Positions 1-8,242 of a DNA stretch of 49,562 nt are shown here, in pieces (position 1 is the stretch's first letter; each line of letters starts with the position of its first letter). The position numbers and the translations under genes are program-made. Source of the stretch: CABMGU01 sp964508495 (GTDB lineage: Archaea > Nanobdellota > Nanobdellia > Woesearchaeales > ARS49). The notes below the pieces were generated by a model, which was not told the origin of the DNA, ran no database searches, and saw only the letters and a list, made by a program, of their open reading frames with translations. The stretch spans positions 1 to 49,562 of the forward strand of contig CAZDUA010000006.1 in NCBI GenBank assembly GCA_964508495.1, read 5' to 3'.

Positions 1-428
1 TTCTGAAGCTTTTTCAACATATTCTTTGCCTTCTTTTTATCCTCATCATCCTCAGCAGTATCACGCAAGATTTCTATTTGTTTTTTGAACTTCTCAATAA
101 TACCTTCAATATTAGTTATGAACCCCTCAGCACTAGGGCCAGGTTCAAGCGAGCCAACGTGCGGAATCTTAATACTGCCCTCGCTGCTCCTAACAACACG
201 AATGCTCAAATCATCCTTGCCATTAACCTCAAAAGTATAACGGGCAGGTTCATGCTGTTCAGAAGCCTCAACATCCGCCTTATGATAATGGCAGGCGTTA
301 CAGTGCATGCTGAATACGAAAATCTTGCCGAAATAAGGCACTTCAGACTGCGCTTCAGCTAAAGTAAGCTCTTTCTTATTGCACATAGGACACTGCTGTC
401 CCGTTATTGCTTCGGTTTTATCAGGCAT
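1..428 (-). CDS. ZPR1-type zinc-finger protein (3' end cut by window edge)
   Basis: This reading frame runs from an ATG at 428 to the window edge without a stop, so the C-terminus is missing. The first 142 codons carry a four-cysteine zinc site, C13-P-M-C16 and C43-N-A-C46. It is followed by a beta-rich stretch containing the IPHVGSLEPGPSAEGF segment typical of the ZPR1 zinc-finger domain. Archaeal ZPR1 homologues are single-domain proteins of about 160-200 residues with no settled function; eukaryotic ZPR1 binds translation factor eEF1A. A charged helix follows the domain. An AT-rich box (about 440-453) lies upstream. The gene is divergent from the Rad50-like gene at 543. The family call is firm and the role is unknown. 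Confidence 0.85.
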   Translation of the reverse strand, partial: MPDKTEAITGQQCPMCNKKELTLAEAQSEVPYFGKIFVFSMHCNACHYHKADVEASEQHEPARYTFEVNGKDDLSIRVVRSSEGSIKIPHVGSLEPGPSAEGFITNIEGIIEKFKKQIEILRDTAEDDEDKKKAKNMLKKLQ

Positions 429-542
429 GAATAGGAAAAGCACAATAAGTTTTAAAAACCTATCGCAGGAAGGTTTAAAATGCTTTTTGTCAATATAAAT
501 TCTTATTAAGGCACAAAAATACTAACAAATAAAGGGGGAATA

Positions 543-2597
543 ATGCAGCTAATAGCACTAACACTCAAAAATATCAGAAGCTACACGAACGCCAGAATAG
601 AATTCCCCACAGGCATAGTAATGCTATCAGGGGACATTGGTTCAGGCAAAAGCACAATACTTCTAGCCATCGAATTCGCACTATTCGGCGTATTACGCGG
701 AGAACTATCAGGAAATGCGCTCTTAAGAAACGGAACAAACGAAGGAAGCGTAGAATTAAGCTTCAAAATCGAAGAGAACAATTATTCTATCAGAAGAACG
801 CTAGTCAGGACTAAAAAATCAGTAGAACAAGACGCAGGGTATCTGCTGGTCAACGGAATAAGAAAAGACGCAACGGCAACAGAACTCAAAAGCCACATAC
901 TTGACTTACTAGGATACCCGCAAGAATTACTGAATAAAACCAAAAATTTCGTCTACAGATATACAGTCTATACTCCGCAGGAAGAAATGAAAAAAATAAT
1001 CCTAGAAGACAAAGAAGAAAGAGTCAAAATACTAAGAAAAGTATTCGGAATAGACAAATACGAAAGAATAACGCAGAACGCGGGCAGTTATGCGAAAACA
1101 TTACGAGAAAGACAACGAGCATTTGACGCAGTAATAGCAGACCTGCAGGAAAAGAAAACACAACTGGAAGAAACAAAACAAGAAAATGAAGAAAACAGCA
1201 AACAACTCAAAGAAATAATGCCAAAGCTAACAACAGCAAGAGAAAGCTTAGCAAAAACAAAACAAGAAATTGCGAAAATAGAACAACAAAAGCAACAACT
1301 AGAACTTTACACCAGAGAACTGCACGTCGCAAAAAGCCAATTACTGGCAAAACAACAACAAAGCAATCAGACAATTTCCGACTTAACGCTCATAAGCCAA
1401 CAATTACTAGAAGCACAAAAAGACCTGCCTCAAAGAATAGAAAACAATAATTTCACAACAAGAAATGCAGAAATAAGCCAGAAATTAACAGAAAAAGAAA
1501 AGAACGTGAGACTGGCGACAATGAAAATCGCAGAGCTGACCGCGCTAAAAAGACAAGCAGCAGAAAACTCCAACAAAATAAGCCTGCTGGCAAGATGCCC
1601 AACATGCTTACAGAACGTAACACAAGACCACAAACACCAGATACTAAGTGCAGAAGAGCGGAAAATAATGGAAATAGAGAAAGAACTTCTGAATCACACC
1701 ATAATCTCACGCCAGACAGAACAAGAACTAACAATATTGAAAACAGAAATGGAAAAATTACGACAACAAGAAAAAGAAACCGCGGTCGCACAAATGAAAC
1801 TATTACGAGCAGAAGACCTAGCAAGAAGAAAAACGACAACAGAACAACAAATAAGCATTATGCAAAAAGAAGTTCAGACAACAACACAAAAAATAACACA
1901 AATCGAACAACAAATAACGCCATTACAAAAAATCAATGTTGACTACGAACAAATACGAAAACAAGCAGACGTGATATTAGCACAAGAAAGACAGCTTAGC
2001 ATAGAACACTCAACAATAATGCAAAAAGAACAACACTACAACAAAACAACAGGCCTTCTCGAAAAAGAAATAGAAAGAAAACAGACGGCCAAGAAACAAT
2101 TAGAGAAAACGCAACACCTGCACCAATGGCTGACAGATTATTTCGTGCCACTAATGGACGTAGTAGAAAAACATGTAATGGCAAAAATACACCACGAATT
2201 CGACGCACTATTCCAACAATGGTTCAGCATGCTAATAGAGGACGTAATGACAGCAAGACTCGACGAGACATTCACGCCAATAATACAACAGAACGGGTAC
2301 GACATTGACGTGGAACATTTAAGCGGAGGAGAAAGAACAGCCTGCGCACTAGCCTACAGACTGGCGTTGAATAAGACAATAAACTCGCTGATAAACAACA
2401 TCAGGACAAAAGATTTGCTAATACTCGACGAGCCAACAGACGGATTCTCAACAGAACAACTGGATAAAATGAGAGACGTACTCGACCAGCTAAACTTAAA
2501 TCAAATATTAATCGTCAGCCACGAACAAAAAATAGAAAGCTTTGCAGATAGAGTAATCAAGGTGCAAAAAGCCGAACACACAAGCTTTTTAACATAA
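543..2597 (+). CDS. Rad50/SMC-like coiled-coil ATPase with zinc hook
   Basis: The protein has 684 residues. Walker A (GDIGSGKST, residues 30-38) lies at the N-terminus. A long Gln/Glu/Lys-rich coiled coil is interrupted by a CPTC hook at residues 352-355. The ABC signature LSGGE (593-597) and Walker B LILDEP (about 626-631) are at the C-terminus. This is the Rad50 plan, in which two hooks share one zinc ion and the heads act with Mre11 in DNA end processing. Rad50 proteins are usually about 850-900 residues, so the coil is short, and no mre11 gene adjoins. A purine-rich Shine-Dalgarno (aaaggggg, 531-538) precedes the ATG. It could be another SbcC/Rad50-like ATPase rather than Rad50 itself. 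Confidence 0.85.
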   Translation: MQLIALTLKNIRSYTNARIEFPTGIVMLSGDIGSGKSTILLAIEFALFGVLRGELSGNALLRNGTNEGSVELSFKIEENNYSIRRTLVRTKKSVEQDAGYLLVNGIRKDATATELKSHILDLLGYPQELLNKTKNFVYRYTVYTPQEEMKKIILEDKEERVKILRKVFGIDKYERITQNAGSYAKTLRERQRAFDAVIADLQEKKTQLEETKQENEENSKQLKEIMPKLTTARESLAKTKQEIAKIEQQKQQLELYTRELHVAKSQLLAKQQQSNQTISDLTLISQQLLEAQKDLPQRIENNNFTTRNAEISQKLTEKEKNVRLATMKIAELTALKRQAAENSNKISLLARCPTCLQNVTQDHKHQILSAEERKIMEIEKELLNHTIISRQTEQELTILKTEMEKLRQQEKETAVAQMKLLRAEDLARRKTTTEQQISIMQKEVQTTTQKITQIEQQITPLQKINVDYEQIRKQADVILAQERQLSIEHSTIMQKEQHYNKTTGLLEKEIERKQTAKKQLEKTQHLHQWLTDYFVPLMDVVEKHVMAKIHHEFDALFQQWFSMLIEDVMTARLDETFTPIIQQNGYDIDVEHLSGGERTACALAYRLALNKTINSLINNIRTKDLLILDEPTDGFSTEQLDKMRDVLDQLNLNQILIVSHEQKIESFADRVIKVQKAEHTSFLT

Positions 2598-2615
2598 AGC
2601 ACATTCTAGACAAAC

Positions 2616-3119
2616 ATGTTCCACCAATGGATAGCACTCGGAGTTTTCATCTTATTCTCACTAATAGGAGTAGGACTGACAATAGTCGGAATAGGAGGAA
2701 CATTCTTAGTTTTAATCGGAGCACTGCTATACAACCTAGTAACATGGTCAATGGCGATTTCTATGAACACCCTGCTTTGGATTGCGGGCCTGGCAATACT
2801 CGGAGAACTACTTGAATGGATAATCACATTTGCCGGAATGAAAAAATCAGGAGCATCAGGATACGCTCTCGCAGGAACAATACTGGGAGCAATAATCGGC
2901 GGAATGGCATTAAGCATAATACCAATAATAGGAACAATCATCGGACTGATAGCAGGAGCAATAATAGGAGCGTTCGCGCTGGAATACTATCACACAGGCC
3001 ACGCGCAAAAAGCATGGAAAGCAGCAAAAGCAGCACTAGTAGGAAGAGCATTGGTCAGCTTAAGCAAGTTCACAATAGCAATAATACAAATAGCGATAAT
3101 TCTGAAAACAATCACTTGA
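2616..3119 (+). CDS. DUF456 family membrane protein
   Basis: This 167-residue, very hydrophobic protein has about four or five membrane segments. Two are glycine-rich hairpins (LAGTILGAIIGGMALSIIP and IIGLIAGAIIGAFALEYY). A cytoplasmic-looking Lys/Ala tail (HAQKAWKAAKAALVGR) precedes a final hydrophobic helix. The arrangement matches DUF456, a small membrane family of unknown function found in bacteria and archaea. It starts 18 bases after the Rad50-like gene and is probably co-transcribed with it. Its last 8 bases overlap the end of the convergent glycosyltransferase gene. No catalytic residues are apparent. Confidence 0.75.
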   Translation: MFHQWIALGVFILFSLIGVGLTIVGIGGTFLVLIGALLYNLVTWSMAISMNTLLWIAGLAILGELLEWIITFAGMKKSGASGYALAGTILGAIIGGMALSIIPIIGTIIGLIAGAIIGAFALEYYHTGHAQKAWKAAKAALVGRALVSLSKFTIAIIQIAIILKTIT

Positions 3120-3843
3120 GTTCAACAGTCTTTGTCGTATCCCGAACAGTCGTACGCCACTCAAAGAGCTTAGCGCGCGGGTCAGTCACAGGATAAGGCA
3201 TATGCAGGCATTTCACATGAGTATTTGCAACAGTCTTGAAACCTTTAGCACGAGCATCAACAAAAAAAGCCATATCCTCGCCGCCAGAAACAGAATTATT
3301 GAAAGTACGCAAGTCAACAGCCTGAAGAACTTTTCGAGAAATAAGAGTGCAGCCAAAACCAGCCGCGCCAACTTCCATCACTTTAGGCACTGCCGCGCCA
3401 TTATAAGTGAACTGCTGGCACTCGCCATTCCCTAAATCCTTAAACAATACAGGCGCGATGACCGGCTTGCCATCAATCATGAACGTGTTCAAATACGCGC
3501 CAGCAACAACATCAGCACCCGTGGCAAGCAAGTACTCCAGTGCACGCGAAGGAATCATCACATCACTATCAACAAAAAACAAATAATCATAATCGTTCTT
3601 CAAAGCATACTCACGAAGATACTTCCTGCCATTAACAATCTTCTCAATACGATTAGAAGCAGGCTTTGGGTCTTCAACAGCATTAAACCGCTTCGACTTA
3701 ATCAAAGTAGCATAAGCAGACTCGCCATTGTTAACTACAAACAACACATCTGCCTTGACAGTCTGTTTTGAAAGACACATCAGGAAGTCATCAAGACAAT
3801 AACGCTGTTTGCCATAAGTTACAACACCGATTAAGACTTTCAT
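3112..3843 (-). CDS. Family 2-like (GT-A) glycosyltransferase
   Basis: The 243-residue protein opens with the beta-alpha start of a nucleotide-sugar GT-A fold (KVLIGVVTYGKQ). It has a metal-binding D92-S-D94 in LFFVDSDVMIPS. A GGED motif at 187-190 is followed by an aromatic/hydrophobic helix, the usual place of the catalytic base. A late histidine (CLH, 212-214) may complete metal binding. The protein is soluble, with no membrane anchor. It probably transfers a sugar from a nucleotide donor in surface glycan or protein glycosylation; donor and acceptor cannot be told. No other glycan genes adjoin. The gene is convergent with the DUF456 gene. Confidence 0.8.
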   Translation of the reverse strand: MKVLIGVVTYGKQRYCLDDFLMCLSKQTVKADVLFVVNNGESAYATLIKSKRFNAVEDPKPASNRIEKIVNGRKYLREYALKNDYDYLFFVDSDVMIPSRALEYLLATGADVVAGAYLNTFMIDGKPVIAPVLFKDLGNGECQQFTYNGAAVPKVMEVGAAGFGCTLISRKVLQAVDLRTFNNSVSGGEDMAFFVDARAKGFKTVANTHVKCLHMPYPVTDPRAKLFEWRTTVRDTTKTVELK

Positions 3844-3880
3844 AAAGCTGAATTTAACACTCCCATTTTAATGCTTTTCG

Positions 3881-4822
3881 CTATTCAGGAACAAAAACGC
3901 TCTTGAAAAAACTGTGAACCCTGCCGAGAATTCTATCACGCTGCTTATTACGCATAAAGTCATTCTCGTCACCAGAAGGCATCAAAAAAGGAACATGGCC
4001 GTCCTCAGGCTTGTTCAAACAATGGTTCAAGCCAGTAACAACGCCAGAATCATCCCACGCGGAAGGAGCGCCAGGCTTGCCATGAAGAGGGTACGGGAAC
4101 AACGCCCTCAAACGCTCCATACAATACCAATAATGATTCTGCTTATCAGTTCCAAGAACCTTATCGTTATCAGACAACATAAAACCAACATAAGAACGCG
4201 GAAAACCCTCACAATCATCAGAATGAAAACTAGCCATATCACCAGTAGTCTGAATAACATAACGCTGATGGAAACCATGCTCTTTTCTCCAACCAGACAT
4301 CATGTTAAGCAGCCAATCAAGAGGAAGCAAAGGCAAACTGGCATAATGCAATGTTTTGATAAGAGCACGCGTGCCAGGACTGAAAGAATCAACACCCAAA
4401 CACGGCTCGATCATGTAAATGCCGGCCAAAGGCTTGCCCTTTTCAAACATGCGGTATGCAACTTCAACAGCAACCCTGCAACCAATAGAATGCGCAAGAA
4501 TGCCAGCAGGCCGCTTTTCCTCCTTGTCAACAATCGCTTCCAAGTCATCAACAGCTTTCTCAACACTGAACTTGCCAGGAGACTTTCCATGGCCTCTTTG
4601 ATCATAAGCAATAATGTTCAAACTCTCTGAAAGCGGATCCAGCAACGGCTCATAATCCTTCCAGCGCGCGCTCAGGCCGTGCAAAAAATAAACAGAGCCA
4701 AAACAATCACCACTGGTTACTGAAACACCATCAATAGAATAATTCTCAACTTCAGGCGTATATTCAACACCGCGCAAATCAATATTGCTTCCCTGAAAAA
4801 TCCTCAAAACCTTACTGGCCAT
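3881..4822 (-). CDS. Alpha/beta hydrolase
   Basis: The protein has 313 residues from the ATG at 4822; an upstream TTG at 4843 would add seven residues and is less likely. The fold is marked by the oxyanion HG at residues 48-49, the RGHGKSPG loop and the nucleophile elbow A-H-S112-I-G. H276 in EDGHVPF is the likely catalytic histidine. The lid region is long and rich in aromatics. The family includes lysophospholipase and esterase-like enzymes, and the substrate cannot be inferred. A box tgtatatataaaa (minus strand, about 4895-4910) is a good archaeal TATA element for this gene. It is divergent from the ribonucleotide reductase gene. Confidence 0.8.
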   Translation of the reverse strand: MASKVLRIFQGSNIDLRGVEYTPEVENYSIDGVSVTSGDCFGSVYFLHGLSARWKDYEPLLDPLSESLNIIAYDQRGHGKSPGKFSVEKAVDDLEAIVDKEEKRPAGILAHSIGCRVAVEVAYRMFEKGKPLAGIYMIEPCLGVDSFSPGTRALIKTLHYASLPLLPLDWLLNMMSGWRKEHGFHQRYVIQTTGDMASFHSDDCEGFPRSYVGFMLSDNDKVLGTDKQNHYWYCMERLRALFPYPLHGKPGAPSAWDDSGVVTGLNHCLNKPEDGHVPFLMPSGDENDFMRNKQRDRILGRVHSFFKSVFVPE

Positions 4823-4894
4823 GAAAGCAACAATTGCGCGCAAGTTCTTAAGAATTTCTGTTCTTTCACCACTTTTCAGAAGTTATTTGGTAAT

Positions 4895-4942
4895 TATTTT
4901 ATATATACAAGTTAATTTGTTTTCGTCAAAAAGTTTAAATAA
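4895..4942. promoter_or_regulatory. Divergent promoter region between hydrolase and ribonucleotide reductase genes
   Basis: A strong AT box (tgtatatataaaa on the minus strand) faces the hydrolase gene. A second box, gtttaaataat (about 4930-4940, plus strand), faces the reductase gene, whose ATG at 4984 is preceded by a weak Shine-Dalgarno (agaggg). The spacing suggests short 5' leaders for both transcripts. Assignment is by sequence pattern only. Confidence 0.5.
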
Positions 4943-4983
4943 TAACCAAGGCTATTAAGAATAAATCAAAAGAGGGTTTTAGG

Positions 4984-7074
4984 ATGGGGCGAATTACAAA
5001 AGTCAGAAAACGAGATGGCAGCATAGAGCCATTCCAACAACAAAAGATAGAAACCGCCATCAACAAAACAATTTCTTCAGTAAAAAGAAAAGAAAACGGG
5101 CTCTCAAAAAAACTTGCGGCACAAGTCGTAAAAGAACTAGAAAAACACTTCACGCCAAAAGTCATGCCAGCAGTAGAAGACATACAAGACATAGTAGAAG
5201 AAGTACTAATCAAAAGCAAACTAACAGACGTAGCAAAAGCATTCATACTCTACAGAGCACAACACAAAGAAATACGCGAGTTCAAAACATTCCTAGGAGT
5301 ACGCGACGAATTAAAATTAACTTCAAACGCAATCAAAGTACTCGCATCACGATATTTACTACGCGACGACAAAGGAAATATTACTGAAACGCCCGCGCGA
5401 TTATTCAGAAGAGTAGCAAAAGCAGTAGCACAAGCAGACGCACTATACAAAAAAGGAGCGTTGAAAAAAACAGAAGACGAATTCTACGAAATAATGGCAA
5501 ACCTGGACTTCATACCAAACACGCCAACACTAATGAACGCGGGAGCACCACTAGGACAACTATCAGCGTGTTTTGTCATACCAGTAGGCGATTCACTCGC
5601 TGAAATTTTTGATGCAGTAAAGTACACAGCACTAATACACCAATCAGGCGGAGGAACCGGCTTTTCATTCTCACACCTAAGACCAAGAGGAGACATAGTC
5701 AAAAGCACAAAAGGAGTAGCATCCGGACCAATAAGTTTCATGAGAGTATTCGACATGACAACAGAAATTTTGAAACAAGGAGGCAAAAGAAGAGGAGCAA
5801 ACATGGGAATCCTCAAATACGACCACCCGGATATTATTGAATTTATTACGGCTAAAAGCAGGGAAGACATGCTACAAAACTTCAACATATCAGTAGCAGC
5901 AACAGACCAATTCATGAACGCAGTGCTCAAAGAAGACGAGTACGACTTAGTAAACCCGCACACAAAACAAAAAGTTAAAACAATAAACGCAAAAGAAGTG
6001 TTTGACTTAATTGTTGCAAACGCATGGAGAACAGGAGACCCAGGACTAATATTCATCGACGAGATAAACAGGAAAAACCCAACAGCGCAAACAGGGCAAA
6101 TCGACAGCACAAACCCATGCGGAGAACAACCATTACACCCATACGAAAGTTGCAACCTCGGAAGCATCAGCCTGACAAACATGCTGAAGAATGGCAAAAT
6201 GGACTGGGACAAGTTCAAAAAAACAATTCATACCGCAGTTCACTTCTTAGACAACGTAATTGACGTCAACAAATACCCATTGCCACAAATAGAAATTGTG
6301 ACAAAAGCCAACAGGAGAATAGGACTAGGCGTAATGGGATTCGCAGAACTGCTAATCAACATCGAAATACCATACGATTCAGACAAAGCAATACAATTCG
6401 GCGAGAAATTAATGAAATTCCTTAACGAAGAAGCAAGAAAAGCAAGCAACAAACTCGCAGAAGAAAGAGGAAGCTTCCCCAACTACGAACGAAGTTCCTG
6501 GAAAACGAAATTCAAGGCAACACGCAATGCAACTGTAACTACAATAGCACCAACAGGCACAATATCAATCATCGCAGGAGCAACATCAGGAATAGAGCCG
6601 CTGTTTGCCGTTTCTTTTGTCCGAGACGTAATGGAAGGCACGCATTTGCTAGAAGTAAACCCATCATTTGAAAGAATCGCGCGCAAAAGAGGATTCTACT
6701 CCAAAGCACTAATGATGAAAATTGCTAAGACTGGAAAAGTCACAGGAATGAAAGAAGTGCCAAAAGACGTTCAGCGATTATTCAAGACAGCGCTGGAAAT
6801 AAAACCAGAAACGCACGTAAAAATGCAAGCAGCATTCCAAAAAAACTGCGATAACGCTGTGAGCAAAACAGTCAATCTGCCAGCAAACGCGACACCACAA
6901 GACGTCAGAAAAGCGTACTTGCTCGCTTACAAACTGAAATGCAAAGGAATCACGATCTACAGGTATGGAAGCAAAAAAGAACAAGTACTCTACATCGGCA
7001 AAGCGCCAGACGAAATAGTCTCAGCAAAATCAGAATACGCAGGCGGACACATCTGCCTAGAATGTATGTACTAA
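4984..7074 (+). CDS. nrdJ: Ribonucleoside-diphosphate reductase, adenosylcobalamin-dependent (class II)
   Basis: This enzyme reduces ribonucleotides to deoxyribonucleotides. Residues 1 to about 90 form an ATP-cone (MGRITKVRKRDGSIEPF). The ten-stranded barrel follows, with redox Cys196 (LSACFV), the radical-site loop N377-P-C379-G-E381 and partner Cys390 (YESCNLG). A C-terminal CLEC (C691, C694) ends three residues from the terminus and can relay electrons from thioredoxin-like donors. The sequence resembles NrdJ, and no radical-generating small subunit (NrdB) or activase (NrdG) adjoins. At 696 residues it is short for this family. Class II enzymes need vitamin B12, which this organism may have to scavenge. 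The class is called from sequence pattern. Confidence 0.9.
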   Translation: MGRITKVRKRDGSIEPFQQQKIETAINKTISSVKRKENGLSKKLAAQVVKELEKHFTPKVMPAVEDIQDIVEEVLIKSKLTDVAKAFILYRAQHKEIREFKTFLGVRDELKLTSNAIKVLASRYLLRDDKGNITETPARLFRRVAKAVAQADALYKKGALKKTEDEFYEIMANLDFIPNTPTLMNAGAPLGQLSACFVIPVGDSLAEIFDAVKYTALIHQSGGGTGFSFSHLRPRGDIVKSTKGVASGPISFMRVFDMTTEILKQGGKRRGANMGILKYDHPDIIEFITAKSREDMLQNFNISVAATDQFMNAVLKEDEYDLVNPHTKQKVKTINAKEVFDLIVANAWRTGDPGLIFIDEINRKNPTAQTGQIDSTNPCGEQPLHPYESCNLGSISLTNMLKNGKMDWDKFKKTIHTAVHFLDNVIDVNKYPLPQIEIVTKANRRIGLGVMGFAELLINIEIPYDSDKAIQFGEKLMKFLNEEARKASNKLAEERGSFPNYERSSWKTKFKATRNATVTTIAPTGTISIIAGATSGIEPLFAVSFVRDVMEGTHLLEVNPSFERIARKRGFYSKALMMKIAKTGKVTGMKEVPKDVQRLFKTALEIKPETHVKMQAAFQKNCDNAVSKTVNLPANATPQDVRKAYLLAYKLKCKGITIYRYGSKKEQVLYIGKAPDEIVSAKSEYAGGHICLECMY

Positions 7075-7144
7075 TTTTTGTTACTCACTTTTGACAACGA
7101 ATGTTTAAGTATACTATTGCCATAACTAATTCAAACAGTGGTGA

Positions 7145-7882
7145 GTGAGTTGGTTGACAACACAGACTGATATTGAAACGACAATACGCAAGTACGGCGC
7201 CTGCGCAGTCATAGAAGTCACAAACGGAATCTGCGGCAAACGCGTCGACGGAAAAATAGACGAAGTCAACAACGCCAGAAAATTCGTTGAAAAATTAACT
7301 AACGATTCAGTGCCAGTTTACGCCGGCATCTTTTTCTTCAGAAAAACTCCAACAAAGAAGATTGAGAGCGACAAACTAGACTTTTACAGACAACTGCCAT
7401 CATACGATCCGCTAAGAGCAGAACAGGCATTACTGCAAACAGAGGAAAGAGCTCTTTACGAAGGCGACAAAAAAATCGCGCAAGACTTACTCCAATTCGT
7501 ACGCTCAGGAATAAGCCTTGAAGACGTATTGCACCCAGAAAACTGGGAAACACTCAGAGACTTGTACCCATCCTTCGCCAAAAAAGATAGAGACTCGTAC
7601 ATGCACTGGCTCGCCCAAGTAAAAGGAATCTTCCTAGAAGAATACGCGGGCCTGCTATGCGCAGAAGCAATACAACCCGCGCACATTTCAATCGCCGTGC
7701 AATACTCAAGAAGAGCCGGCAAACTGGGACTTGTTCCAACACGAGAATACCACAACGGCATACCAATAAACTATTCAGGCACTGGAGAAATGGACATATT
7801 AGTGGTGGCTCCAGAAGACGTCATAATAAACGGACTGAACAACCCGAAATTTTTTGGCGAACACAAAGAACTCGTAAAATAA
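7145..7882 (+). CDS. Hypothetical protein, 245 aa
   Basis: I do not recognise this family. The frame opens at a GTG (7145); a TTG four codons on is an alternative start. A TATA-like box gtttaagtata (7103-7113) lies about 35-40 bases upstream. The protein is soluble and mixed alpha/beta, with cysteines near the N-terminus (YGACAVIEVTNGICGKR). A central helical, acidic part includes an aromatic YMHWLAQVKGIFLEEYAGLLCAEA helix. A C-terminal strand reads GEMDILVVAPEDVIING. No signal peptide or membrane segment is visible. The stop codon abuts the stop of the convergent small gene at 7883 with no spacer. It could be a nucleic-acid or metabolite-binding protein; nothing decides this. Confidence 0.6.
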   Translation: MSWLTTQTDIETTIRKYGACAVIEVTNGICGKRVDGKIDEVNNARKFVEKLTNDSVPVYAGIFFFRKTPTKKIESDKLDFYRQLPSYDPLRAEQALLQTEERALYEGDKKIAQDLLQFVRSGISLEDVLHPENWETLRDLYPSFAKKDRDSYMHWLAQVKGIFLEEYAGLLCAEAIQPAHISIAVQYSRRAGKLGLVPTREYHNGIPINYSGTGEMDILVVAPEDVIINGLNNPKFFGEHKELVK

Positions 7883-8035
7883 CTATTCCTCTTCCTTCTC
7901 TTCCTCAGAATCCTCAGCAGCAACCTCTTCATCCTGATGCTGTTTGTCATCGTGCTTGAAAGTATCACGCTTCTCAATATCTTCCCACAAATCCTGCACT
8001 TCCTTCTTATGCTTCTCCTTATGCTCTTCAGACAT
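7883..8035 (-). CDS. Small, highly charged hypothetical protein, 50 aa
   Basis: An ATG at 8035 opens a 50-codon frame ending at 7883, directly against the end of the preceding gene. The peptide is almost entirely charged. An N-terminal Lys/Glu/His helix (MSEEHKEKHKKEVQDLWED) is followed by a His/Asp-rich middle and an all-acidic tail (EEEKEEE). Two AT boxes (minus strand, about 8050-8070) precede it at promoter distance, including cttatatatcg. I recognise no family. Composition suggests a disordered or single-helix protein, perhaps a nucleic-acid or metal-associated adaptor, but this is guesswork. The promoter and clean stop are the main support. Confidence 0.5.
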   Translation of the reverse strand: MSEEHKEKHKKEVQDLWEDIEKRDTFKHDDKQHQDEEVAAEDSEEEKEEE

Positions 8036-8242
8036 GCCGGTATAGACGATATATAAGGTATTTAAAGGTTGCTAAACCCATAATATAACGCCAAACATGC
8101 AGATTAATGCTCAATAGGCACGTTTGGCTAATATGACAAACAACCATTAAGAATTAAACAAGGAGTTTGCCATAGTCAAAAAACTTTGAGTCAGCTATCG
8201 TCGAGAAAATGTATATATGGAAGGGGCACTTTTGAGTCAAAT
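8036..8242. promoter_or_regulatory. Intergenic region with divergent promoters and an inverted repeat
   Basis: The spacer holds AT boxes for the small minus-strand gene (about 8050-8070) and a clean gtatatatgg box at 8211-8220 for the large plus-strand gene. The latter is 29 bases from the ATG at 8243, which implies a leaderless or nearly leaderless transcript. Between them lies an inverted repeat, GCCAAAC (8090-8096) and GTTTGGC (8122-8128), with a 25-base spacer. It could be an operator or a weak RNA hairpin. No other gene is seen here. Confidence 0.5.

Noticed and set aside
1453..1839. Long minus-strand frames opposite the Rad50-like coiled coil
   Set aside because: They are antisense shadows of a low-T, A-rich coding strand and encode only hydrophobic runs without any family resemblance.
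4823..4843. TTG start at 4843 for the alpha/beta hydrolase
   Set aside because: An ATG at 4822 is closer to the conserved fold, and the extra seven residues have no support.
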